Shown here piece by piece: positions 7,209 through 15,285 of a stretch of 22,368 bases of DNA; position 1 is the first letter of the stretch; every line of letters begins with the position of its first letter. The position numbers were made by a program, and so were the translations under genes. The notes under the pieces are model-generated. The model was not told where the DNA came from and ran no database searches. It saw nothing but the letters and a program-made list of their open reading frames with translations. The stretch is from assembly GCA_046154545.1 (NCBI GenBank), contig JBJXGC010000238.1, positions 1 through 22,368 of the forward strand, given 5' to 3'. This DNA is from JBJXGC01 sp046154545 (lineage in GTDB: Bacteria; Chloroflexota; Dehalococcoidia; Tepidiformales; Tepidiformaceae).

Positions 7209-7261
7209 TCCCTGTTCCGGACCGGCGGCTGCCAGCCAGGCAGCAGACGGGACACTAAGTG

Positions 7262-7346
7262 GGGGAAGTGTCGGAACTGGCAGACGAGCATGACTTAGGA
7301 TCATGTGCCGCAAGGCGTAGGAGTTCGAGTCTCCTCTTCCCCACCA
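7262..7346 (+). tRNA. tRNA-Leu (anticodon TAG)
   Basis: An 85-base class II tRNA. Acceptor GGGGAAG pairs with CTTCCCC, the anticodon stem CATGA/TCATG encloses CTTAGGA with anticodon TAG, and the long variable arm TGCCGCAAGGCGT forms the hairpin expected of leucine tRNAs. T loop TTCGAGT, discriminator A and encoded CCA (7344-7346) are present. No terminator follows, so tRNA-Lys, tRNA-Leu and oppD may share one transcript. Confidence 0.96.
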
Positions 7347-7410
7347 CTCGATGATCCAACCCCGGCTGGGCACCGCCACCGCAGATGCGGAGGCAGAGGA
7401 AGGAGATGGG

Positions 7411-8395
7411 ATGCCGCTACTCGAGGTAAAGGACCTCCGGACGTACTTCTATACGCAGGAAGGTGTCGTCAAGGCGGTCGATGGCACGTCCTACGTTGTA
7501 GAAGAGGGCGAAACACTGGGGCTCGTCGGTGAATCGGGCTGCGGCAAGAGCGTTTCGGCGCTTTCTATCCTCCGCCTGATCCCGCAGCCCCCTGGCAAGA
7601 TCGTTTCCGGCGAAATCCTCTTTCAGGGCCGCGATATCCTGAAGCTGGATGAGGACGAAATCCGCAAGATCCGCGGAAACGAAATCGCCATGGTCTTCCA
7701 GGAGCCCATGACTTCGCTCAACCCGGTCCTGACTATCGGCCGTCAGATGACCGAGGCGCTCGAGCTGCACATGAACCTCCACGGCAAGGCCGCGAGAGAC
7801 CGGGCCGCCGAACTGCTCGAGATGGTCGGTATTTCCGACGCCCGGGCACGCCTCGACGATTACCCTCACCAGTTCTCCGGCGGCATGCGGCAACGCGTCA
7901 TGATCGCCATGGGCATGAGCTGCAACCCGAAGCTCCTGCTCGCGGACGAACCGACGACGGCCCTCGATGTCACCATCCAGGCCCAGATCCTCGAGGTCAT
8001 GAGCCGCCTCAGCCGCGAATTCGGCACCGCCGTCATCATCATCACCCACAACCTCGGGGTCGTGGCCCGCTATGCGGACCGCGTGAACGTGATGTACGCC
8101 GGCAAGGTCATCGAAACCGCCGATGCCGGCGAGCTCTACGGCAACCCGAAGCACCCCTACACGGTCGGCCTGCTCAACTCGGTCCCCCGTCTCGACGAGA
8201 CCCGCAAGGAGAAGCTCGTGCCGATCGAGGGGCTCCCACCTGACCTGGCCCATTTGCCAGTGGGATGCCCGTTCTACCCACGCTGCGCCTGGCGCGTGGA
8301 CCGCTGCAAAGAGGAGTATCCTCCGTTCAAACTGGTGGCTGATAAGCATTACGCCGCCTGCTGGGAATCGGATCGTGTCCATCGGGAGGTGGCAG

Positions 8396-8412
<17 letters not shown>
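7411..8412 (+). CDS. oppD: Peptide ABC transporter ATP-binding protein OppD/DppD
   Basis: One of the two ATPase subunits that power an oligopeptide/dipeptide importer (OppD/DppD type), 333 residues. It shows Walker A GESGCGKS (40-47), the Q-loop in VFQEPM (95-100), the signature FSGGMRQR (155-162), Walker B LLLADEP (175-181) and the switch His in ITHN (211-214). The C-terminal oligo/HPY domain has the CPFYPRC motif with Cys286, 292, 299 and 317, which in related subunits bind an iron-sulfur cluster. ATG 7411 is preferred because AGGAGA ends 4 bases upstream; the frame also allows ATG 7351, close behind tRNA-Leu. It overlaps oppF by 17 bases. Permease and substrate-binding genes are not in this window. 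Confidence 0.94.
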
Positions 8413-9469
<1,057 letters not shown>

Positions 9470-9489
9470 CGGCGGCGGCACACCAACAG

Positions 9490-9520
9490 GAAAGGCCGGG
9501 CAAATGCCCGGCCTTTCTTC
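9490..9520 (+). terminator. Rho-independent terminator after oppF
   Basis: A perfect 12-base-pair stem, GAAAGGCCGGGC paired with GCCCGGCCTTTC, with a four-base AAAT loop (9502-9505), followed by TTC. The A-tract on the left and T-tract on the right would also let it work for minus-strand transcripts from the decarboxylase-like gene. Confidence 0.88.
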
Positions 9521-9571
9521 GTTGCCGGCGTTACCGGCCGTTCTGCTCGCACGCCCCCGGAATGGGGACGG

Positions 9572-10321
9572 CTACAGGCGCTCCATCCCCTCGGTGGCTG
9601 GCTTGCGAGGGTCGAGCGCGTAACGGAGCGTCGGCATCTGCATATCGGCCACCGCCTGGCTCGCGCTCACGCCCCACCACGGGTCGGCGCCGTCGAGCAG
9701 CCACGCCGCCGCGTCGAACGCCGTCAGCAGTGGCTTTCCGCGGTCCGCCTTGTGGAAGGTGAAGTCCGCATCCACCTGGACGATGCGCGAGATCTCGGCG
9801 CCCTCCCGCATCGTCCGGACCAGGTTCATGGCGGGGAGATACTGGATGTCCGCCCCGCTGATCGGCTCGGGGTTTTGCAACGAGACGTCCAGGACCGTCT
9901 CGCCGCCGTCTATCACCAGGCCGTGCACGCGGTCATAGCCCGCCTTCAGACTGACGGCGGCAACGCGCGCCGAGAAGCCCCAGCGCTCGCGTAGCTCCGT
10001 GGCCGCGGCCGCCGAATCCACGTAGGTGCGCGGGCAGAAACCACGCGGGCGGGCGCCGGCCCTGCACCCCACCCGTACCTCCGCCATCGTGAACGGCCCA
10101 ACTGAACTCTCGGGACAGTGTGTCACGGCGAACACCAGGGTCGGCGGGATCGTGGGGTGGAGCGCCGGCGGCAGCAGGTCCACCATCGACCCCTGGCGGA
10201 TCTCGTAGATCACCTGCAGGACGCGCACTCCCGGCAGCGGCCATGGTTCGGTCGCGAAGTTCGCCATCAACGGCGCTTCGGCGAGCAGTGGGCCAACGTC
10301 TCGAATCCCGGAGAGCGGCAT
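9572..10321 (-). CDS. Acetoacetate-decarboxylase-like protein lacking the lysine motif
   Basis: A 249-residue protein of the acetoacetate decarboxylase (ADC) fold. The family layout is visible: 'YEIRQGSMVDLLPPALHPTIPP' (split here as residues 39-60), a segment around SSVGPFTMAEVRV (72-84), and ELRERWGFSARVA (109-121). In true decarboxylases this last segment reads R-E-x-x-G-x-P-K-K, with a lysine forming the Schiff base. Here the positions are Ser-Ala-Arg, so acetoacetate decarboxylation by the classical route is unlikely. Related ADC-like proteins do other chemistry, such as aldol or hydratase reactions, so the role is open. The ATG shares one base with the TGA of the upstream monooxygenase (TGATG), showing tight coupling. 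The family assignment is from pattern recall and not from a search. Confidence 0.78.
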   Translation of the reverse strand: MPLSGIRDVGPLLAEAPLMANFATEPWPLPGVRVLQVIYEIRQGSMVDLLPPALHPTIPPTLVFAVTHCPESSVGPFTMAEVRVGCRAGARPRGFCPRTYVDSAAAATELRERWGFSARVAAVSLKAGYDRVHGLVIDGGETVLDVSLQNPEPISGADIQYLPAMNLVRTMREGAEISRIVQVDADFTFHKADRGKPLLTAFDAAAWLLDGADPWWGVSASQAVADMQMPTLRYALDPRKPATEGMERL

Positions 10322-11448
10322 CAGGCGCCCCCCGCCGCCGAGGCGGCCGCAGGCACCCGCGTCGCCGTCTTGTCGGTGCTCCCGGCGAAGGCTGGCATCA
10401 CCTCTTTGGCGAACAGCCTGAGCGACGCCAGGACCTCTTCCTGCGGCACCAGTTCGACCGCGTTGAGGAGGAAGTTGATCCTGTCCACGCCGACAGCCTC
10501 CCAGTTCTTGATCGCCCGAATAATCCGTTCAGGGCTGCCGAAGCACTGGCCCTCCGGCACCTGGCCCTCCGGGGCGCTGGTCGATTCGCGGCGAAGCGCG
10601 GGCAGCAGCCCGAGGTTCGGATAGGAGCGGCTCGGATAGGCCTGGCGGGCGGCCAGGAGCTGTTCCGCCAGGTAGTTGAACGTCCCCGCCACCCGCATGC
10701 CCGTCTTCGCGCCGTACGCGTCGTCTTCGTGGCAGAAGAGGAAGTTGACGGTGTTCACCTGTTCGTTCACGAACGCGCCAACCGGGTCGCAATACTTGAT
10801 CCGCCGGCGGTACTCGGCGATCTTGCCCTCTTGCTCACGAAACGAGCCGAAGGTAAGGCCGAGGCTGCCCATTCCCCGGTCGGCGGCGTCCAGCTCCGTG
10901 CCGGGGCTCGTGACAGCCACCCACATCGGCGGGTGCGGCTTCTGGATGGGCTTCGGCAGGATCGCCCGCTCTGGCATCCTGAAGCACTCGCCTTCGTAGC
11001 CGAAGCGCTCCTCCATCCACATCCGCGGGATGACGCGTGTGATTTCGTCCCAGGTCTTCTTCGTCGTGTCCGGGTCGACCCCGAACCCACCGAGTTCGGT
11101 CCAGGTGGCCGACCGGCCGGTCCCGAACTCCAGGCGCCCATCGGAGAGGATGTCGAGCACCGCCGCCTGCTCGGCGATCTTGATCGGGTGGGTGAATTCG
11201 GGCACACAAACGACGATCCCGCGGCCAACGTGAATGTTCTTCGTGATCATCGCGCAGGCCGTCAGGAACAGCTCCGGCGCCGGGCAGTGCGAGTACTCCT
11301 CGAGGAAGTGGTGCTCCACCGCCCACACCTGGTCGAAGCCGAGTTCGTCCGCGAGCTTCACCTGTTCGAGCGCCCGATGGTAAACCAGCCGCTCGTTCAC
11401 ATCCCACGGACGGGGGACGGAGAGTTCGTAGAAGATGCCAAATTTCAT
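10321..11448 (-). CDS. LLM-class flavin-dependent monooxygenase
   Basis: A full-length, 375-residue luciferase-like monooxygenase. It begins MKFGIFYELSVPRPW, has the VEHHF motif (44-48), 'PEFTHPIKIAEQ' and 'LDILSDGRLEFGTGR' segments, and the 'PKPIQKPHPPMWVA' stretch common to the family. It probably oxidises a small organic compound with reduced flavin supplied by a separate reductase, which is not encoded nearby. The start at 11448 has GAGGTG about 4 bases upstream. It follows the kinase gene on the same strand after 59 bases and overlaps the ADC-like gene by one base, so the monooxygenase and the ADC-like protein form one translation unit. It is only distantly similar by eye to the monooxygenase at 1-1205. 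Confidence 0.93.
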   Translation of the reverse strand: MKFGIFYELSVPRPWDVNERLVYHRALEQVKLADELGFDQVWAVEHHFLEEYSHCPAPELFLTACAMITKNIHVGRGIVVCVPEFTHPIKIAEQAAVLDILSDGRLEFGTGRSATWTELGGFGVDPDTTKKTWDEITRVIPRMWMEERFGYEGECFRMPERAILPKPIQKPHPPMWVAVTSPGTELDAADRGMGSLGLTFGSFREQEGKIAEYRRRIKYCDPVGAFVNEQVNTVNFLFCHEDDAYGAKTGMRVAGTFNYLAEQLLAARQAYPSRSYPNLGLLPALRRESTSAPEGQVPEGQCFGSPERIIRAIKNWEAVGVDRINFLLNAVELVPQEEVLASLRLFAKEVMPAFAGSTDKTATRVPAAASAAGGA

Positions 11449-11507
11449 GGTTCACCTCACATGAATTGCGTCCGGCGAATCTACCATATGTGGCAACGCG
11501 CGTGTGA

Positions 11508-12863
11508 CTACTGAGGCGTGGGCGAAGCCGTCGCCGTGCCCGGCGGCGACGGCGCCGGGGTGGCCGACGGGATCGGCACGGGCACGACCACCGTCGTCGG
11601 TACCGCTGTCACCGAAACGGTCGGGACGGGGGTGGGCGTTCGCGTGGCGGTCGCCGTCGGGGAGGGAGACGGCGTCCGAGTCGCCGTTGCGGTCACGGTC
11701 GCCGTCCGCGTCGGCGAGGGCGTCCGTGTGCTCGTCGCCGGAGCGGTAGGCGGCGCCGTCGGCGAGACGATCGGTGTGGGTTCCGGGGGGCCGTCGCCGC
11801 CGCCGCTCCCGTAGATCAAGGCGGCCACAACCGCGCCCCCGCCGAGCAGCGCAATCGCGCCAACGACTGCCACGATCGCCGCAACGTTCTCTCCCCCGGC
11901 CTGAGGGCGTATCCGGGCCGTTGGGTGGCGGGGCGGCAACCCGCCCCCGCGCCCCGGCGCCGGTGGCAGGGGCCGCGGCGACCGCACCGCCACTGCTTGA
12001 GCGGGGGCGCCAGCGCCAATCACGACCGGCGCCGGCAACCCCCGCAGCGCCGCCGCGAAGGCCGCCGCACCGGCGTACCGGTCGGCCGGCGAGAGGGCCA
12101 GCGCCCGCGCCAGCACCCGTTCCAGCCCCGGCGAGGCGGAGGCTGCGAACGTCCGCAACGGTGGCGCCGCTGCTGCCAGCCGCCGGCCGGCCGCGGCCGC
12201 GGGCGTAGCGCCTCCGAAGGGCTGACGCCCGGCGACCATCTCGTAGAGCGTCAGCGCCAGCGAATACACGTCCGACCGCGCATCCGGCTGCGCGCCCTGG
12301 ATGATCTCCGGCGGCAGGTACGCGATCGTGCCGAGCACCGCGCGCGCCTCGTCAGCGGTCAGCGTGCGGGTCACCGTTTCCGCCACCCCGAAGTCAACCG
12401 CTTTCACCACGCCCTGCTCCGTCACGAGCAGGTTCTCCGGTTTGATGTCGCAGTGGAGGACCCCCTGGCCATGGGCGTAGGCCAGCGCGTCCGCGACCTG
12501 GACGGCGTAGCGCACCGCCTCCAGCTCGTCCATCCGCCCCCGCCGCTCGATGATCTCGCGGACCGGCAGACCGTGGACATACTCCATCACCAGGTAGGGG
12601 CGCTCACCGAAACGGCCGGCGTCGTAGACTGCGGCGATGTTCGGGTGTTGGAGCCGAGCAACGATCCGGGCCTCGCGCTCCATGGCCGTACCCAGGTCCG
12701 CCCCGGCGCCGCCCTCCTTCAGGACTTTCAGCGCCACCCAGCGTCCAAGACGCCGGTCCTCGGCGAGCCAGACCTCGGACATGCCACCGGTTCCCAGCAA
12801 CCGCTCGAGGCGATACCGTTCGTCGATGATCTGGTTGGCGTCCAAAGGGTCGTGGGTCTCCAT
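11508..12863 (-). CDS. Transmembrane Ser/Thr protein kinase, PknB-like
   Basis: A 451-residue eukaryotic-type kinase. The kinase domain (about 18-275) has the glycine loop GTGGMSEV (25-32), ATP lysine Lys46 in VALK, Glu64 in EREA, catalytic HCDIKPEN (137-144), DFGVA (157-161) and PPE (184-186). The catalytic loop is HCD instead of HRD, so this is a non-RD kinase. A single membrane helix spans about 326-351. The outside part is only a Thr/Pro/Ala/Ser-rich tail of about 100 residues, with no PASTA or other sensor domain. It probably phosphorylates the FHA and wall proteins encoded next door. ATG 12863 is chosen because the kinase fold begins shortly after; AAGGA directly abuts it, too close to be a normal ribosome site. 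Confidence 0.92.
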   Translation of the reverse strand: METHDPLDANQIIDERYRLERLLGTGGMSEVWLAEDRRLGRWVALKVLKEGGAGADLGTAMEREARIVARLQHPNIAAVYDAGRFGERPYLVMEYVHGLPVREIIERRGRMDELEAVRYAVQVADALAYAHGQGVLHCDIKPENLLVTEQGVVKAVDFGVAETVTRTLTADEARAVLGTIAYLPPEIIQGAQPDARSDVYSLALTLYEMVAGRQPFGGATPAAAAGRRLAAAAPPLRTFAASASPGLERVLARALALSPADRYAGAAAFAAALRGLPAPVVIGAGAPAQAVAVRSPRPLPPAPGRGGGLPPRHPTARIRPQAGGENVAAIVAVVGAIALLGGGAVVAALIYGSGGGDGPPEPTPIVSPTAPPTAPATSTRTPSPTRTATVTATATRTPSPSPTATATRTPTPVPTVSVTAVPTTVVVPVPIPSATPAPSPPGTATASPTPQ

Positions 12864-12878
12864 TCCTTGATCGCGAGC

Positions 12879-14153
12879 GTGTCGTCGGGCCAGCGAAACG
12901 CTGAGCTGCTGCTCTTGCTCGCGCCCGCCGCCTTCGCGCTGCTGGCCTGGCGGGCGCTCGAGACCGCGGGCGCCCCGCTGCCGGCTGGTTCCGGCCGGAT
13001 CGTAACCCAATTCCTCGCAACGGCCGCCGCGGGACACCTCACCCTCCGGATTCTCGCGCCCGGCGCTTCACCGCTCCCTTACGCCACCGCCATTCTCCTC
13101 AGCGCCGTCGGCATCGCCTTCGTCCTCCGGCTCGCCCCGGATGTCGCCCAGGACCAGGCGAACTGGGTGACCATCGGCGTCGCCCTGATGGCCTTCACGG
13201 CCGGGCTCGGACGCCAGTACCACATCCTCGCGCGTTACCGCTACACGGCCGGCGCGATCGCCATCCTCCTTCTCCTGGGTACGGGCATCTTCGGCACGAC
13301 CATCAACGGTGCACGGCTCTGGGTGACCATCGGCGGTCAGGTCGTCCAGACGACGGAGCTGATCAAAGTGCTCGTCATCGTCTTCCTCGCCGGGTACCTC
13401 ACCGACGAAGGGGCGGTCCTCTCCATGCCCACCCTCCGCTTCGGCGGCAGGTCGTACTCGGCCCTCCCCTACCTCCTGCCGCTCATCCTGATGCTCGGCG
13501 TGGCCATCGGCGCCCTCGCCCTGCTCCGCGACCTCGGGAGCATCGCCCTCCTCGTCGTCCTGACCGTCTCCGCAATGTACGTCGCGACCGGCCGCGTCCG
13601 TTACGTGGCCGGCGGCGTCGGACTGCTCCTCGTCACCGCCGCCCTCGGCTACGTCACCTTCGACCACGCCCAACGCCGCATCGATGTCTGGCTCGACCCC
13701 TACGCCGACGCCAGCGGTGACGGCTTCCAGACCGTCCAGAGCATTTACGCGATCCAGGCCGGCGGCGTCACGGGCGCCGGCCTCGGGCTCGGCACCCCGG
13801 ACGCCATCCCGGCTGCGCCCACCGATTATGTTTTCTCCGCCGTCGCCGAAGAGCTCGGCCTGGCCGGCGCCGCGGCCGTCATCATGCTCTACGTCGTCTT
13901 CCTCTTCGCCGGGCTCCGGATAGCGGCTTCCGAGCGGGCGACCTACGGCCGGCTCCTCGCCTCATGCATCGCCCTCCTGATCGCGATCCAGGCGGCCGTC
14001 ATCATCGGCGGCAACCTCCGGCTCATCCCGACCACCGGCATCACGCTCCCATTCGTCAGCTACGGCGGTTCGAGCCTCGTCGTGAACTTCATCCTCGTTG
14101 GCCTGCTGCTGGGCCTGTCCGCCCGGTCGCGTGTCGAAGGTGCACTGCGCTAG
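12879..14153 (+). CDS. FtsW/RodA/SpoVE-family peptidoglycan polymerase
   Basis: A SEDS-family lipid II polymerase, about 424 residues with around ten membrane segments. Family landmarks are NGARLWV (143-149), the 'VVQTTELIK' region (155-163, where Q-P-S-E is usual), LRDLGS (216-221), GAGLGLG (299-305), TDYVFSAVAEELG (315-327, whose Asp316 matches the conserved extracellular aspartate), and LPFVSYGGSS (390-399). It would polymerise glycan strands with the class B PBP encoded at 15282. Whether it is the division (FtsW) or elongation (RodA) type cannot be decided here. The start is uncertain: GTG 12879 fits the usual short N-terminus; TTG 12867 is possible. Its stop overlaps the convergent FHA gene. 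The long open frame upstream is a shadow of the kinase gene. Confidence 0.9.
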   Translation: MSSGQRNAELLLLLAPAAFALLAWRALETAGAPLPAGSGRIVTQFLATAAAGHLTLRILAPGASPLPYATAILLSAVGIAFVLRLAPDVAQDQANWVTIGVALMAFTAGLGRQYHILARYRYTAGAIAILLLLGTGIFGTTINGARLWVTIGGQVVQTTELIKVLVIVFLAGYLTDEGAVLSMPTLRFGGRSYSALPYLLPLILMLGVAIGALALLRDLGSIALLVVLTVSAMYVATGRVRYVAGGVGLLLVTAALGYVTFDHAQRRIDVWLDPYADASGDGFQTVQSIYAIQAGGVTGAGLGLGTPDAIPAAPTDYVFSAVAEELGLAGAAAVIMLYVVFLFAGLRIAASERATYGRLLASCIALLIAIQAAVIIGGNLRLIPTTGITLPFVSYGGSSLVVNFILVGLLLGLSARSRVEGALR

Positions 14154-14602
14154 CCGCGAAAGCGCAGGCCCACCGCCCCGACCAGCACCTCAGAACCGTC
14201 CGTCAGCGTGAGCCCGCGCCCGTCCACGCGCCGCCCATCGACGAACGTCCCGTTCGTGCTGCCAAGGTCACGCACCAGCCAGCCCTGCGCCGCCGGCTCG
14301 ATCGTGGCGTGCCGGCTCGACACCGACGCATCGGCCAGGACGATGCCGTTGACGTCGTCACGGCCGATAGCCGTCGGCCCCGCCACCTGGAACTCGGTAC
14401 CCGGCTTCAAGCCCGAGTAGGCCGGCGAAGCGACGACGAGCCGCGCTCGCCCGCCGGCTGGCGTCACCTGGCGGGTGCGGGGCGCGGGCAGGCGCTCCCT
14501 CACGAGGCCTGAACGCATGATCAGCGCTGCCGCCAGGAGGAAGGCGAACAGCACCGCGATCAGGCCGAGCCGCAGCACGATCAGCTCTGAGCTGCCGCTC
14601 AC
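14150..14602 (-). CDS. Membrane-anchored FHA-domain protein (FhaB-like)
   Basis: A 150-residue phosphopeptide-binding adaptor. It has one N-terminal membrane helix (about 7-29), a short linker, and an FHA domain from about residue 54 with IGRD (79-82), SVSSRH (93-98) and GSTNGTF (114-120), all key phosphothreonine-binding positions. The size and layout match FhaB/FipA of mycobacteria, a PknB target that helps recruit FtsW and division proteins; the same role here is inferred from family and neighbours. The start is GTG, overlapping the TGA of the preceding FHA gene by four bases (GTGA), so it is coupled. Its TAG stop shares a CTAG palindrome with the convergent ftsW/rodA stop. Confidence 0.9.
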   Translation of the reverse strand: MSGSSELIVLRLGLIAVLFAFLLAAALIMRSGLVRERLPAPRTRQVTPAGGRARLVVASPAYSGLKPGTEFQVAGPTAIGRDDVNGIVLADASVSSRHATIEPAAQGWLVRDLGSTNGTFVDGRRVDGRGLTLTDGSEVLVGAVGLRFRG

Positions 14603-15285
14603 CGGCCGCGCTCCAACCGGAGGTCGATGTCGCCGAGGCTCACCGTCACGCCCTCGTCCAGCCTCACCCGCGCCTGGGGCAGGCCGCCGCTGATGACCCC
14701 GTTCCGGCTGCCGGCATCCTCGATCACGAACCCGTCCCCCTCCCGGATGACACGCGCATGGGTGCGCGAGACGGCCATGCTGAGGAGGACGAGGTCGTTC
14801 CCCGGCGCCCGCCCGATGCTGAACGGCGTGTGGTCGAGGGCCGCCGATGTCCCATCGCCAAGCACGAGCGACAGGCCTGTGTGCAGCTCGATCCGCTCCG
14901 TGGCCGTGAACGGTGCCGGCGGCGGCCGGTGCTCCGTGTTGGCAAAGCCCGCGGTCACCTCAACCTCGCCCACCGGCAGCGCCGGTTCACGTTCGAAGGC
15001 GACCAGCCGGTCGCCGATCCGCTCACTGCCCGTCCGCCGTTCGAGACCAGCGAGGAGCGTGTCGATCTCCCGCTGCAGCTCCGGGAATGCGTTTTCGTAC
15101 GACGCGTAGTCGCGTGGGTTGAGCCTGACCCTGAACTGGTTCGGCATCGCGCCAGCGCGGACGCCCGCCGTCGCCGCCCGCTCCACCTCCGCCAGGATCT
15201 CCAGCGGGTGGAGGCGGCCACCACCGGCGATCCGGACCGTCCGTTCAAAGATGCGTTCGATCAGCGGGCTCCGGTCATCACTCAT
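14599..15285 (-). CDS. DUF3662 and FHA-domain protein (FhaA-like)
   Basis: A 228-residue soluble protein. Residues 1 to about 115 match the DUF3662/FhaA N-terminal domain, with MSDDRSPLIERIFERTV, 'LHPLEILAEVERA' and 'MPNQFRVRLNPRDY'. The C-terminal FHA domain (about 130-226) has SIGRAPGNDLVL (156-167), VSRTHARV (172-179) and AGSRNGV (191-197). In mycobacteria FhaA binds phosphorylated MviN and affects peptidoglycan synthesis; a similar role is likely here. The linker between the domains is far shorter than in mycobacterial FhaA, which is over 500 residues. It overlaps the PBP gene by four bases (ATGA) and the FhaB-like gene by four, forming a PBP-FhaA-FhaB operon. Confidence 0.92.
   Translation of the reverse strand: MSDDRSPLIERIFERTVRIAGGGRLHPLEILAEVERAATAGVRAGAMPNQFRVRLNPRDYASYENAFPELQREIDTLLAGLERRTGSERIGDRLVAFEREPALPVGEVEVTAGFANTEHRPPPAPFTATERIELHTGLSLVLGDGTSAALDHTPFSIGRAPGNDLVLLSMAVSRTHARVIREGDGFVIEDAGSRNGVISGGLPQARVRLDEGVTVSLGDIDLRLERGR

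Noticed and set aside
10120..11514. 464-codon plus-strand open frame
   Set aside because: It is antisense to the second monooxygenase and the ADC-like gene, both with recognisable motifs; its Arg-rich content marks it as a shadow.
11508..11760. Repeated GTCGCCGTCGG-like tracts, possible minisatellite
   Set aside because: They encode the Thr/Ala/Pro tail of the kinase on the minus strand; the repetition follows from low-complexity protein sequence.
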